From Clostridia bacterium (GTDB lineage: Bacteria; Bacillota; Clostridia; Christensenellales; UBA1242): DNA of 64,000 bases. Both the position numbers and the translations under genes were made by a program. This document shows positions 18,446 to 26,598 of the stretch, one piece after another (the first letter of the stretch is position 1; the number at the start of each line of letters is the position of its first letter). The notes beneath the pieces are model-generated. The model was not told where the DNA came from, ran no database searches, and worked only from the letters and a program-made list of their open reading frames with translations. The stretch lies in assembly GCA_022793335.1 (NCBI GenBank), contig JAAWCQ010000012.1, positions 1 to 64,000 of the forward strand, read 5' to 3'.

Positions 18446-19246
18446 ATGGAGAAAGGTATAAGTTTTTTTGTAGGCTTTAAAGATGAGCCAGAAACAAGGG
18501 CGAGAATGATTAAAGATGCAGGTTTTGACCGCGTAATCACCACTGCAGACCCTAAATTCGACCATCAAAACAAGCCGATAAAAGAGCAGGCAAAACTATT
18601 TGAAAAACTTGGACTGAAACCATCAAGCCTTCACATGACCTATCAAACAGACGAGCTTCCTTATTTTTGGGAAGAAGGCGAATATGGAGATATGATGACA
18701 AAGCGTCTTATTCAAGATGTAAAATATGCCCATGAATTTGGTTTTACCTGCGTGGTGACACATCTGTTTGGCAAATATTCAAAAATCGGAGAAGAAAGAC
18801 TTCTTAAAGTGCTTGAGCAGTGCAATAAACTTGATGTGCCCTTGGCTATTGAAAATATAGATGACCAAAAGTTATTTTTAGAGGTTTTCGACAAAATTAA
18901 ACATCCAAAACTCAAATTTTGCTATGACAGCGGCCATAATAATTTTGTAGACAAAGGGTTTGATTATCTTGGCAAATTTAAAGACAAACTTATCACTCTT
19001 CACCTTCATGATAATGATGGAACATGGGACATGCACACCCTAAACCGCTTTGGCAATATTGACTGGCAAATGATTGGTGAAAAATTAAATAAAGACATCA
19101 TTCTTGACTATGAATTGCTTCTCGCTTATAAAGACCCAAACCTTAATGCAATGCAGCATATCTTGGAATGCAAACAACAGGCGGACGAGCTTGAAAAGAT
19201 TATTTTAGAAGCAGAAGCAAAACGCTTAAAAAATCAAACAATTTGA
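18446..19246 (+). CDS. Xylose-isomerase-like TIM-barrel protein (sugar phosphate isomerase/epimerase family)
   Basis: Belongs to the AP-endonuclease-2 / sugar isomerase TIM-barrel superfamily. Barrel strand ends carry the expected metal and substrate residues: SLHMTY, VVTHLFG, AIENID, CYDSGHNNF, LHLHDNDGTWDMH and a final LDYELLL. The His/Asp/Glu set suggests a divalent-metal epimerase or isomerase; the exact sugar cannot be told. At 266 residues it has a normal length for the family. AAGGAG lies upstream of ATG 18446. It is a single-gene unit closed by the hairpin at 19282-19314. Confidence 0.8.
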   Translation: MEKGISFFVGFKDEPETRARMIKDAGFDRVITTADPKFDHQNKPIKEQAKLFEKLGLKPSSLHMTYQTDELPYFWEEGEYGDMMTKRLIQDVKYAHEFGFTCVVTHLFGKYSKIGEERLLKVLEQCNKLDVPLAIENIDDQKLFLEVFDKIKHPKLKFCYDSGHNNFVDKGFDYLGKFKDKLITLHLHDNDGTWDMHTLNRFGNIDWQMIGEKLNKDIILDYELLLAYKDPNLNAMQHILECKQQADELEKIILEAEAKRLKNQTI

Positions 19247-19281
19247 TTAAATTTAATAAAAATTATTAAAAAAAACACAAA

Positions 19282-19314
19282 AAAACACGAAAATTTGCTT
19301 ATTTTTCGTGTTTT
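19282..19314. terminator. Bidirectional intrinsic terminator
   Basis: Stem AAAACACGAAAA / TTTTCGTGTTTT with T-runs on both strands, between convergent genes ending at 19246 and 19339. Confidence 0.8.
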
Positions 19315-19338
19315 TTATTAAATTATATGTTATTTATT

Positions 19339-20004
19339 CTATTCTTTTTCATCTTCGTCATCACTTGAATTGCCAGCAAGTTGATTTTTAAGGTCGTCAA
19401 GTTTTTCTTTATACTTTGTTTTCTTAAGCATTTTTTGAACTTCGTCGTCAATCATATCATAGGCATAAGAAACCAAACCTTTACTATATCTTCCCCTATT
19501 TGTGCAACCATCTTTTCTGATTGAATACATGAAAGCATCTTCAACAACTTCCACATTGCGATTATCAATCAAAACTATTCTTACAGCTTCTTTCTCATGA
19601 TCTTCAATCTTTTTGTTTAGACCTCTTATCTCATAATTTTGTTCTGCAATTTCAGCGTTTTTTCTAAGCATGATAATTTTGTCTGCATACTCATTCTTTT
19701 CTTCTAAATCTTTAAGTTTTTCAGCGAGTCTTTTCTTTCCAAAAATTGCTTTTGCCATCTTCTTTTCAAGCCATTCTTTCTCGGCTGGGTATTTTTTTAT
19801 TTTGAAGGTAAGAATATCCGCATAATGCATAAATCCATATTGTTCTCTAAGGATATCATTTCCATGAAAACCTTCTTTAAATTCTTTTTGATATTTTTCC
19901 ATTACACTATTAAAACCTTCTTTATCTATTAGGCAATGTTGATAATAATCATCTTGATCTAATATCTCTTTCGCTTTTGTTTCAATAAGTTTTTCAAAAT
20001 CCAT
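19339..20004 (-). CDS. Hypothetical charged coiled-coil protein (221 aa)
   Basis: Not recognised. It is cytoplasmic by composition, with no signal or membrane segment. Residues about 75-150 are a long charged helix (EKEWLEKKMAKAIFGKKRLAEKL...) likely to form a coiled coil, followed by a short beta region (RIVLIDNRNVEVVEDAF) and a charged tail. Start ATG 20004 follows AAGGAG. Its promoter shares a 14-base block with that of the HExxH operon. Confidence 0.6.
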   Translation of the reverse strand: MDFEKLIETKAKEILDQDDYYQHCLIDKEGFNSVMEKYQKEFKEGFHGNDILREQYGFMHYADILTFKIKKYPAEKEWLEKKMAKAIFGKKRLAEKLKDLEEKNEYADKIIMLRKNAEIAEQNYEIRGLNKKIEDHEKEAVRIVLIDNRNVEVVEDAFMYSIRKDGCTNRGRYSKGLVSYAYDMIDDEVQKMLKKTKYKEKLDDLKNQLAGNSSDDEDEKE

Positions 20005-20025
20005 TTATATTCTCCTTATATATGA

Positions 20026-20054
20026 ATATTATCATATAGAAAAGCAAAAGTCAA
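20026..20054 (-). promoter_or_regulatory. Promoter of the 221-residue coiled-coil gene
   Basis: Minus strand TTGACT, 17 bases, TAATAT, with TATATGA before the -10. Contains the block ATTGACTTTTGCTT also present upstream of 9959. Confidence 0.65.
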
Positions 20055-20076
20055 TATGCCTACAATATATTATTAT

Positions 20077-20109
20077 AAAAAGAAGCTTTATTTTATTAAA
20101 GCCTCTTTT
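20077..20109 (-). terminator. Intrinsic terminator of spoIVA
   Basis: Minus-strand stem AAAAGAGGCUUUA / UAAAGCUUCUUUUU (one G-U pair) with a U-tail, about 25 bases after the spoIVA stop. Confidence 0.7.
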
Positions 20110-20131
20110 AATTTGAATATGTCTTAATTTA

Positions 20132-21607
20132 TTAAAGCAAGATGCAAAGCACTCCACCCTTTCCTTCGTTTACAATTCGCGAAAGTGTCTTTCTCATTTT
20201 GCGTTGTGCCTCAACTGGCATAAGCACAATTTTAGAATTTATGCTGTCACCAACCAGACTGTAAAGGCTTTTGCCTAAGATATTTGTATCCCAAATAGAT
20301 TGAGGATCAGCTTCAAATTGCTCAACCAGATTTTTTGCAAGGTCTTGACTTTGGTCTTCATTTCCAACAATTGGAGTCACCTCTGTTTCAACATCAACTC
20401 TCATAATATGCAAGCTTGGTGCTGACGCCTTGATTTTTACACCATAACGATTGCCCTGCTTGATAATTTCTGGCTCACCCAACTCCATATCCTCGCGCCT
20501 TGGCTCAACGATGCCATAACCAGTTTGCTTAACCTCTTCTAGTGCACCTTTAAACTTGTCATATTCAACCTTAGCCACTGCAAGCTCTTTGATATAACTT
20601 ACAAGCTGGAAGTCGTCAACGATTTCATATCCGCACTCTTTTGAAAGGACTTGATAGAATAATCCGTCTTTTGGAATTACGCTGAAAGTAACTGTTCCAT
20701 TTCCCGCTTCAATTTTTGACACAGTAATTGGCTCAAAAGAAGCACTTTCTGCAAAAGCAATCTGATTTTTGTCAGCATCACTCAATTTATTAAGATTTGC
20801 ACTGAGCTTTTTCATTTCGCTTGCAATTTCACTGATGATTTCACTTTCAAAGTCCAAAGCTCTAAGCCACTCTGGCATAGTCACCTTGACAGAAGTCACA
20901 GGAAATTCCATCAAAACGCCTTCAATGACCTTATCAACATCCTCTTCCTTCATTTCAAGGGCGTTCATAGCAACAACTGGCACATCATATTTTTGACCAA
21001 GAGCAGTTGATAATTTCTTCGCCTCATTTGAATTTGGATTTTTGCAGTTTAAAACTACAACAAAAGGTTTTCCACTTGCTTTCATCTGAGCAATAACCCT
21101 TTCTTCCGCTTCCACATAACTGTTTCTTGGAATGTCAGTGACAGAGCCGTCAGTTGTCACAACAACACCAATGGTTGAGTGTTCATTGATAACTTTGTCG
21201 GTGCCCAGCTCAGCAGCTTCTTCAAAAGGAAGCTCTTCTTCTGACCAAGGTGTTTTGACAAGTCTTGGCTTATCATCCTCGGTATGCCCCATAACTCCAC
21301 TGACAACATAGCCCACGCAGTCAATCATGCGCACTTTCATTTCAACATTCGCAACCTTGATTTTCACCGCTTCATTTGGTACAAAGTGCGGCTGAGTTGT
21401 CATAATCGTCTTGCCGTCAGCTGACTGAGGAAGCTCGTCAACTGTACGCTTTTTGTTATTCTTTTCCTCGATATTAGGCACAACCAGCTTTTTCATAAAT
21501 TCTGTAATAAAGGTAGACTTGCCCACTCTGACAGGTCCTACTACACCAATATATATATCGCCGTTTGTACGCGTCTTAATATCTTCATAGATTTCATATT
21601 TTTCCAT
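20132..21607 (-). CDS. spoIVA: Stage IV sporulation protein A, spore coat morphogenetic ATPase
   Basis: SpoIVA hydrolyses ATP to polymerise into the basement layer of the spore coat around the forespore. Seen here: TRAFAC-like P-loop GPVRVGKS at 24-31, the conserved start MEKYEIYEDI, and the C-terminal VNEGKGGVLCILL that contacts the forespore membrane partner. Start chosen at 21607 (GGAGG-ATG); the longer in-frame ORF to 21661 adds 18 unrelated residues. 491 residues versus 492 in Bacillus. Its presence implies a sporulating lineage. It would normally be driven by sigma-E; I could not fix that promoter with confidence. Confidence 0.95.
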   Translation of the reverse strand: MEKYEIYEDIKTRTNGDIYIGVVGPVRVGKSTFITEFMKKLVVPNIEEKNNKKRTVDELPQSADGKTIMTTQPHFVPNEAVKIKVANVEMKVRMIDCVGYVVSGVMGHTEDDKPRLVKTPWSEEELPFEEAAELGTDKVINEHSTIGVVVTTDGSVTDIPRNSYVEAEERVIAQMKASGKPFVVVLNCKNPNSNEAKKLSTALGQKYDVPVVAMNALEMKEEDVDKVIEGVLMEFPVTSVKVTMPEWLRALDFESEIISEIASEMKKLSANLNKLSDADKNQIAFAESASFEPITVSKIEAGNGTVTFSVIPKDGLFYQVLSKECGYEIVDDFQLVSYIKELAVAKVEYDKFKGALEEVKQTGYGIVEPRREDMELGEPEIIKQGNRYGVKIKASAPSLHIMRVDVETEVTPIVGNEDQSQDLAKNLVEQFEADPQSIWDTNILGKSLYSLVGDSINSKIVLMPVEAQRKMRKTLSRIVNEGKGGVLCILL

Positions 21608-21779
21608 TTTATCCTCCATGCGACAAGATAAATTATGTAAACATTTTGGCAAATAGAACAAATCTCAAAAAGATTTTTTCCAGCCTTGCAATGCATAGAC
21701 AAAATTACTCAATTAAGACCTCAAATCAACTGCATTTTCTTCCACCTTTTGCCACCTTAGCGGAAACAAAAATAAGTCT

Positions 21780-21910
21780 TTAAAATTTAAATTAAAAAAC
21801 TCACTTTAAATTGTGATTTGAAATTTAAAAGCTCTACAAACTATGTTTTAAAATAAAAAACCTCTTTTAACTTATTTTGAATTTAAAAAGCACATTTAAC
21901 TATGATTTAA
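21780..21910. repeat. Degenerate ~30-bp AT-rich tandem repeat
   Basis: Four to five imperfect units of about 30 bases, each with a core like ATTTAAAAAGC...TTTAACTATGATTT, fill the gap between spoIVA and plsY. The unit boundaries are visible but the units differ by many substitutions. No ORF lies here. Confidence 0.5.
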
Positions 21911-21912
21911 AA

Positions 21913-21941
21913 TTAAAAAAGCCCACTATAAAAGCGGACTT
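21913..21941 (-). terminator. Intrinsic terminator of der-plsY
   Basis: Minus-strand stem AAGUCCGC / GUGGGCUU (two G-U pairs) followed by six U, 16 bases after the plsY stop. Confidence 0.75.
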
Positions 21942-21956
21942 AATTTTTGTTTAATT

Positions 21957-22868
21957 TCAATTATTTTTATCTTCATTTGCTGTGTGAGATTGTTCTGGCT
22001 CTTTTTCTTCTACTTGAGCTTTTTCACTTTCGCCAGCTTCAGTTTCACTACCCTCAAAGACTGTTTCATTAAACTCAGCCCCAGTCTCAACATTTTCGGC
22101 AGCATTTTGATAATCATTTTGTTCTACAATTACAATCTCTGCCTCATTTTCATTGTTCACTTCGGCTTCATCAATAATTTGCTCTCCCTTATTGTGACAG
22201 AACACCTTTTTAAGCTTACTTTTAAAGCCCACCTTATTCTCAGTGCCGGCAATAAGCCTTTTAATGTTGGCCTTGTGCCTTATAAGCGTAAGAATGAAAA
22301 GCGCCCAAACAATAACGGTTATATAACTTGAAACCCAAACCGAAGTGCCTGTCAGCCAAGTAAACACAGTTGTCGCAATAGTCAGCCCGCCAGTATAGGT
22401 GAAAGAAATCACCGAGCCTATATCAATAAGAATAAACAGAATGAAGCAAACAACAAACCAGCCAAGACTTACATACCAAATAGGTGAGAAAATGAAAATA
22501 CCTGAAAAACAAGCAACACCTTTGCCCCCCTTAAACTTGCTCCAAACAGGGAAGTTATAGCCAATCATAAGGCAGAAACCAACAAGATAATAAACAAAGT
22601 CGCCTCCGCCCCAAATTCCAAAATGTTGATATAAAAGCTTAAAACAAAGACAAACAAGACCAGCTTTGACAACTTCTGCAATAAAAGTCAGAAAGGCAAG
22701 CCCAACACCAAACGAACGCAGCATGTTCATCGCACCAGGATTTTTGCTGCCAAGCTTGGTAATGTCTTTCTTTCTTGCATGCCAAGCAATGATTTTGGAG
22801 AAATTGATAGTGCCAATGAAATAGCCAACAATGCCAGCAACTATAAGCAGCATAACATCAACAAACAT
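21957..22868 (-). CDS. plsY: Acyl-phosphate:glycerol-3-phosphate acyltransferase PlsY with acidic C-terminal extension
   Basis: Integral membrane enzyme that transfers an acyl group from acyl-phosphate to glycerol-3-phosphate, the first step of phospholipid synthesis. The three family motifs are present: GSKNPGAMNMLRSFG near 42-56, KFKGGKGVACFSG near 110-122, and GTENKVG near 212-218, with about five membrane segments between. PlsY proteins usually end near 200-215 residues; here about 90 more follow, rich in Glu/Asn and probably disordered and cytoplasmic. The ATG overlaps the der stop by one base (TAATG), indicating coupling. Confidence 0.92.
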   Translation of the reverse strand: MFVDVMLLIVAGIVGYFIGTINFSKIIAWHARKKDITKLGSKNPGAMNMLRSFGVGLAFLTFIAEVVKAGLVCLCFKLLYQHFGIWGGGDFVYYLVGFCLMIGYNFPVWSKFKGGKGVACFSGIFIFSPIWYVSLGWFVVCFILFILIDIGSVISFTYTGGLTIATTVFTWLTGTSVWVSSYITVIVWALFILTLIRHKANIKRLIAGTENKVGFKSKLKKVFCHNKGEQIIDEAEVNNENEAEIVIVEQNDYQNAAENVETGAEFNETVFEGSETEAGESEKAQVEEKEPEQSHTANEDKNN

Positions 22869-24178
22869 TACTCTTCCCCCTTTCCTTTAATAATAAATCG
22901 CACAGGCGTGCCAGAAAAATCAATTCGCTCTCTAAAACGATTTTCAAGATATCTCTTATATGAAAAATTGATAAGCTTCGCATTATTAACAAAAAGCACA
23001 AAGGTTGGCGGATTTGTCGATGCCTGCGTAATATATCTTATCTTTACTCTCGCCCCATTATGTGCAGGTGGCTCAAAATTGAGTATCGCGTCATGTAAAA
23101 GGTCGTTCAGTGTACCAGTGGTAATGCGAGTTGACGCATTTGCAAAAACACGCTCAACATTCTCCATAACCTGCCCAATGCTTGACCCAGTAAGCGCCGA
23201 AACAAAAATGACTTTGAAATAACTCATAAATGCAAGCTCATTTTGAAGCATTTTGACATATTCTTCCTTGCTTTTTGACTTAATATCCCATTTGTTAACT
23301 ACAATAACACTTGGCTTTCCAGCCTCGTCAACATAACCAGCAATTCGCACATCCTGCTCTGTAACCTTTTCTTTGCTTCCGTCAATGACTATAATCGCAA
23401 CATCCGCCTCGTCAATAGCCGACATTGTTCTAAGCACAGAATATCCCTCAATGCTCTCCCTTTCAACCGAACGCTGACGCCTCAGTCCAGCAGTGTCAAC
23501 AAGCGCATAATCTTGCTTGTTGTATTTAAATGGAACAAGCACTGCATCTCGAGTTGTGCCCTCAATGTCACTTACAACCACCCTATCACTGCCAATAAGA
23601 CGATTAACAAGACTGCTTTTGCCAACATTTGGCCTTCCAACAATTGCAATCTTTGTCGCACCACCATCATCAAGCGGTTTTTTATCTTTAAAATTCTTTA
23701 CAATGGCATCAAGCACATCACCAATACCCTTGCTCTGATGAACAGAAAGCGGATATGGGTCACCCAACCCAAGACTGTAAAACTCATAAGTCTTTTCAAC
23801 CTCAAAATTGTCAAGCTTGTTTACTACTAAAACAATCGGCGTTTTATATCTAAGAAGAATTGAAGCCACCTCTTCATCATTCGTAGTCACTCCAACACGA
23901 CCGTCAACAATTAAAACAATTACATCAGCCTCTTCTGCTGCAAATAATGCCTGCTTTTTGATGTCATTTTGAAAAAGGTCATCACTGCCACTGTCAATTC
24001 CACCAGTGTCAATAAGCGTAAATTCATGACCAGCCCAATTTGCGTCAGCATAAATTCTATCCCTAGTCACACCAGGGGTATCGTCAACTATACTTATTCT
24101 TTTGCCGCAAATTTTATTAAAAAATGTGCTTTTGCCAACATTTGGCCTGCCAACGACTGCAACAATCGGCTTAATCAT
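22868..24178 (-). CDS. der: Ribosome biogenesis GTPase Der (EngA)
   Basis: Tandem-GTPase factor for 50S subunit assembly. Two G domains are evident, with P-loops GRPNVGKST near 9-17 and GRPNVGKSS in the second domain near 180, NKLD and NKWD specificity motifs, DTPGVT/DTAGL switch regions, then a KH-like C-terminal domain ending in a basic GKGEE. Start at 24178 (GAGGAG upstream, MIKPIVAVVG); the in-frame extension to 24226 is not family-like. 436 residues is the usual size. Confidence 0.95.
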   Translation of the reverse strand: MIKPIVAVVGRPNVGKSTFFNKICGKRISIVDDTPGVTRDRIYADANWAGHEFTLIDTGGIDSGSDDLFQNDIKKQALFAAEEADVIVLIVDGRVGVTTNDEEVASILLRYKTPIVLVVNKLDNFEVEKTYEFYSLGLGDPYPLSVHQSKGIGDVLDAIVKNFKDKKPLDDGGATKIAIVGRPNVGKSSLVNRLIGSDRVVVSDIEGTTRDAVLVPFKYNKQDYALVDTAGLRRQRSVERESIEGYSVLRTMSAIDEADVAIIVIDGSKEKVTEQDVRIAGYVDEAGKPSVIVVNKWDIKSKSKEEYVKMLQNELAFMSYFKVIFVSALTGSSIGQVMENVERVFANASTRITTGTLNDLLHDAILNFEPPAHNGARVKIRYITQASTNPPTFVLFVNNAKLINFSYKRYLENRFRERIDFSGTPVRFIIKGKGEE

Positions 24179-24239
24179 AAATTTCTCCTCTTTTGACAAT
24201 ATAGCATAAAAGATATTAAAAGACAATTAAATAATTCTC

Positions 24240-24756
24240 TTTTGCCAAATAATTTTTCTTTGCCCAACTTTATCTTTTACAGACCCCAACTATATATAAA
24301 TAAAATTATTACCTTAATTTAGCCGCCTTAACCTAATTTCAATCATTTCTTAAATGAAGCATTACAAAAATTATTATTAAGATAAGTTTTAAAATTTTTA
24401 ATCATTTTGTTTTTATTATCAAAATCTTTTTAATAATGTTACTTTTTGGTTATTTTTTACTATTGGCTTTTCTTATCATCTTTGCTTTATAGATTATGGT
24501 TTAGACTATGTTGATTTAAAAACTTTATTTGAATATAAACTAAAAAACTTTTCAATTATCTACTTATCAAATAAAGGATTTGTTGATAAAAGGTTTTATT
24601 GATTATAAAGATTGTTGATTACATTTTTGTTTGCTTTACTTATTTATAAAACTTTTTTAGAATAAAAACTTTATTGATTAAATAATTTGTTAAAAGAATT
24701 TATATTTTATTTACATTTTAAAAAGTTTATTTTCAGCTCCGCTTCGCTCCGCCATA
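24240..24756. other. AT-rich non-coding region upstream of der
   Basis: Very AT-rich, with no ORF backed by a ribosome site. Repeated words such as AAAACTTT and TTGATTA occur at irregular spacing. From 24733 the composition switches abruptly to GC-rich (AGCTCCGCTTCGCTCCGCC). Confidence 0.45.
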
Positions 24757-25133
24757 CGCTCGCACGCTCGCCGCAGCGTTGCCGCGACCTCACACGCTCG
24801 CTCCTCGAAAACCCCAGCCTCCCATAACTCCGCCTAAACTCCTCTCAAACAAAAAACAATCATAAAGCGGATGAAATAAAAAAACGTTACTGTTTCAAAA
24901 TAGAAATTTCAAAAAAGACAATTTTGAAAAACAGATATCATTAAAATATAGAAACCATTAAAAAGTATCTTTGAAAAAACTCTGAGATTAATGATATCTT
25001 TTTTAAAAATTTGATTAAACAGCTTTAAATACCAATCTACTATCAAATTTAACTTGGCTATATAAATAACGCCCGTGCTATCAATAAGCGAGCGTACAAG
25101 ACCACGGCAACGCTGTGGGCGAGCGTGCGAGCG
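24757..25133. repeat. GC-rich inverted repeat bounding an AT-rich core (REP/MITE-like)
   Basis: The left arm 24757-24803 and right arm 25087-25133 are imperfect inverted copies; the inner 28 bases (CGCTCGCACGCTCGC on the left, GCGAGCGTGCGAGCG on the right) are nearly identical. The arms are GC-rich in a region of otherwise extreme AT content, and the ~280-base core contains a second 12-base inverted repeat (24933-24944 / 24988-24999). No transposase is present. It is consistent with a non-autonomous mobile element or a structured repeat. An 86-codon ORF across the right arm is likely a by-product. Confidence 0.55.
24933..25005 (+). terminator. AT-rich stem-loop with T-tail inside the repeat element
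   Basis: Arms AGATATCATTAA (24933-24944) and TTAATGATATCT (24988-24999) pair perfectly over 12 bases with a 43-base loop, followed on the plus strand by TTTTT. Terminator-like, but no plus-strand gene precedes it. Confidence 0.35.
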
Positions 25134-25180
25134 CTTTGTTTCAATAAAAAAAGAAATGTCTTTCGACATCCCCTCTATTT

Positions 25181-25420
25181 TTAATTATTGATTGATTTAA
25201 TAAAATTTATAGTAAACTCAATAAGTTTTCTTTGACGCACAAACCAATATTTTGACACATCAAGCTCATGTTTATCAAAAAGTTGATATTCTTCAAAACT
25301 TAATTTTTTCTTTGCAAGTTTTACAAATTCATCATTATCAATTTTATCAAGTTTCTTGCCTTCTTTACTAAGATCGTGCATTTCAAATTCTTCCGCAATG
25401 TAGTTGATTAAGTCTAACAT
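25181..25420 (-). CDS. Small hypothetical protein (79 aa)
   Basis: Unrecognised. It is supported as a gene by a very strong AGGAGGTGAAAC site before the ATG and an amphipathic, charged composition: an acidic first half (IAEEFEMHDLSKEG) and a basic second half (YWFVRQRKLIEFTINF). Helical by appearance, soluble, no Cys. It stands alone between the repeat element and the holA terminator. Confidence 0.6.
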   Translation of the reverse strand: MLDLINYIAEEFEMHDLSKEGKKLDKIDNDEFVKLAKKKLSFEEYQLFDKHELDVSKYWFVRQRKLIEFTINFIKSINN

Positions 25421-25576
25421 GTTTCACCTCCTTTTCTAAATTATAATATAGAAAAATTTAAAATTTTTCAATTTCTCAAAATCGAGACAATTTATTTTAA
25501 AATACTTTAAAAATAAAAAATTCAATTTTACCGAAGTGTAAAAAATTTATATCAATTTTTATTCAATAAAATAAAA

Positions 25577-25630
25577 AAAACAGCAAAATTGCAGTCAAAA
25601 AGGGTCTTTTGTGCAAAAATTTGCTGTTTT
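25577..25630 (-). terminator. Intrinsic terminator of comEC-holA
   Basis: Arms AAAACAGCAAA... and ...TTTGCTGTTTT (25577-25593 and 25612-25630) pair imperfectly over about 17 bases and a T-run follows on the minus strand. About 25 bases after the holA stop. Confidence 0.7.
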
Positions 25631-25653
25631 TTCTTAATTTTTATTAAATTTCA

Positions 25654-26598
25654 TCAAATATATAGAATTGAAAGGGCAAGAAAATAAAGTGCATTTTCTT
25701 GAAGCATTGCCCCACTTTTTATCGAAAAATCCACCTCTTCAAGAAGAGCATAAATCTTTTTAAGTTGCATCTTAGAAAAGTTTTTGACTTGAGCTTTTTG
25801 TTTTGAAATGGCAAAGTCTTTTACGCCCAAAAGAGAGGCAAGCTCTTTATCAGGCAGATCAGATATTGAAATAAAAAACAACCTTCTGAAATGATTTATA
25901 ATCAGCGCCAAAATGCCCTGTTCTTTTTTTAATTCTTCCAAAATTTTAAGTGCTTTATCGGCCTTTCTTTGACCAAGTGCCTCAGTAAGCTCAAACACCA
26001 CAATTTCGCTGTCTGGCGTAACCATTGTGTCGATAAGTTTTTTTGTTATCAAACTGTCATCAAGGTCAAAATAGATAAGTTTATCAAGTTGGCAAACAAT
26101 TCTTGTGAGATAGCCATTGCAATAATCGATGAGAGTATCAAGGGCTTCACCGCTGATTTTCTTGTTTTTCTTTGCAAGCTCGCTGACTACGACAGAAGAC
26201 AAAGTTGCTTTATCAAAGCGGCTGCAATCAACAAATGTTGCTTCATTTTTTATGCTTGAAAACTTGTTATAAAAATCAAGAATAATCAAAATTGTGGTTG
26301 AAAGTGGTGATTTTAGGTAATTTTGCAGTAATTTTTTATCATTTTCGCTTACTTTTTCGATATTTTTAAGAATTATCACCCTGTAAGGCGAGCCCATAGG
26401 CATAATTTCGCAAGCATCAACAACAGCTTTCATTGAGTAGTTTTCGTCATCAAACTTGACAAGATTAAAGTCTTCAAAAGTCAGACCGCATGCACGCAAA
26501 AGCATGGAACAGCCGCGAGTATAAAGCTCATAATCTTCCCCTTCAAAGAGAAAGCAATTGTCAATTTTTTCTTTTAGTAAAGTTTTAAGTCTTTTCAA
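25654..26598 (-). CDS. holA: DNA polymerase III subunit delta
   Basis: Clamp-loader subunit that opens the beta clamp. The 314-residue length fits. The first 120 residues form the degenerate AAA+ core (FLFEGEDYELYTRG; YRVIILKNIEKVSENDKKLLQNYL), followed by the middle domain (FELTEALGQRKADKALKILEEL) and the C-terminal helical collar (FSKMQLKKIYALLEEVDFSIKSG) typical of HolA. The ATG overlaps the comEC stop by four bases (ATGA). The comEC-holA order is conserved in Firmicutes. Confidence 0.9.
   Translation of the reverse strand: MKRLKTLLKEKIDNCFLFEGEDYELYTRGCSMLLRACGLTFEDFNLVKFDDENYSMKAVVDACEIMPMGSPYRVIILKNIEKVSENDKKLLQNYLKSPLSTTILIILDFYNKFSSIKNEATFVDCSRFDKATLSSVVVSELAKKNKKISGEALDTLIDYCNGYLTRIVCQLDKLIYFDLDDSLITKKLIDTMVTPDSEIVVFELTEALGQRKADKALKILEELKKEQGILALIINHFRRLFFISISDLPDKELASLLGVKDFAISKQKAQVKNFSKMQLKKIYALLEEVDFSIKSGAMLQENALYFLALSILYI

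Noticed and set aside
24909-25169. 86-codon minus-strand ORF
   Set aside because: It spans the right arm of the GC-rich inverted repeat, has no ribosome site, and its peptide changes composition sharply at the repeat. Likely a by-product of the repeat.
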